Source: JAGQOZ01 sp041399205 (lineage in GTDB: Bacteria; Planctomycetota; Planctomycetia; Pirellulales; Pirellulaceae). From it: 64,000 nucleotides of DNA. The translations under genes and the position numbers were made by a program. Location of the stretch: assembly GCA_041399205.1 (NCBI GenBank), contig JAWKTK010000029.1, positions 1 through 64,000 on the forward strand, read 5' to 3'. Of this stretch, positions 63,696-64,000 are shown in pieces (position 1 is the stretch's first letter; the number at the start of each line of letters is the position of its first letter). The notes under the pieces were generated by a model. The model was not told the DNA's origin. It saw nothing but the letters and a program-made list of their open reading frames with translations, and did no database searches.

Positions 63696-64000
63696 AGCTG
63701 AACCGCTCGCTTTCTAAATCGTAGCCGGACAAATTCGGCAATGGTGTTCACAATGAAAGTCATGACCAGCAACGTCAACGCGGCGAGAAAGAGCGTGCGG
63801 AAATGCGTTGTGTCTCGAGGTGCTTCGGGCAGTTCCACCGCAATATTCGCCGAAAGCGTGCGAAAGCCGTTGAAGATATTCCACTCCATCACCGGTGTGT
63901 TGCCCGCGGCCATCAAGACAATCATGGTTTCGCCGACCGCTCGTCCCAAGCCAATCATCATGGCCGAAAACAAGCCGCTCATCGCCGTCGGTATGACTAC
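63692..64000 (-). CDS. pstC: Phosphate ABC transporter permease PstC, C-terminal part
   Basis: The last 102 residues of the permease, running off the right edge with no start in the window. Visible: VVIPTAMSGLFSAMMIGLGR, AVGETMIVLMAAGNTPVM (the EAA-type loop with PstC-typical GETM), the loop NGFRTLSANIAVELPEAP, and the final membrane segment LAALTLLVMTFIVNTIAEFV ending in RLRFRKR. It partners PstA in the inner-membrane channel. Its stop overlaps the pstA start by four bases, indicating translational coupling. Confidence 0.92.
   Translation of the reverse strand, partial: VVIPTAMSGLFSAMMIGLGRAVGETMIVLMAAGNTPVMEWNIFNGFRTLSANIAVELPEAPRDTTHFRTLFLAALTLLVMTFIVNTIAEFVRLRFRKRAVQL

Overview
The window reads as a chromosomal segment of a planctomycete, most likely a Pirellulales member. 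The evidence is family content: PSCyt1/DUF1549/DUF1553/DUF1501 genes, a DUF1559 pilin-like protein, a BBP7-type outer-membrane barrel, GEVED and dockerin-like modules, N-terminal LESLExRxLxA motifs, PEP-CTERM tails, and giant Ser/Thr kinases fused to RDD or WD40-like regions. No rRNA or tRNA gene was found.

Layout. 1-9.4 kb is an accessory, transposon-scarred zone: an IS66 transposase end, a lipoprotein, and two direct copies of a 1.7 kb segment carrying a VCBS/dockerin protein gene. The first copy is riddled with small deletions; the second is intact; a broken IS21 istA lies between them. A further transposase fragment, a TIGR04222 membrane protein and an IS66 remnant follow. 9.4-21 kb holds two large kinases (RDD-fused and WD40-like) flanking an RTX-repeat protein and a dockerin-like/PEP-CTERM pair. 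21.4-26.1 kb has an IS66 remnant, a 20-bp tandem array that supplies the end of a DUF1501 gene, and its PSCyt1/DUF1549/DUF1553 partner. 26.5-35.8 kb has a GEVED/dockerin protein, a HAF-repeat protein, a Dnmt2-like methyltransferase, two paralogous PEP-CTERM proteins, a long palindrome and a DUF1559 protein.

36-40.8 kb is a second cytochrome-type operon (WD40/PSCyt1, then DUF1549/DUF1553). 41-44.8 kb has a PQQ-type propeller gene with an in-frame stop and a BBP7 barrel. 44.8-50.5 kb is one 1,888-codon frame that joins a large planctomycete protein to an MFS transporter through a stop-free 33-bp tandem array; single copies of that repeat recur at 41.0 and 54.4 kb. 50.9-57.3 kb has a propeller protein, purH and a frameshifted propeller gene with a methyltransferase-like insert. 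57.5-64 kb has a small exported protein and a co-oriented pstC-pstA-pstB block followed by a P460-like protein and a PhoB-type regulator; its PstA carries an extra region of about 580 residues.

The most interesting items are the Dnmt2-like enzyme, the dispersed 33-bp repeat and its gene-joining array, the 20-bp array at a gene end, the deletion-only duplicate, and the enlarged PstA. Several single-site lesions (41.1, 46.5 and 55.0 kb, and all of 2.8-5.3 kb) may be true mutations or sequence errors; the sequence alone cannot decide.
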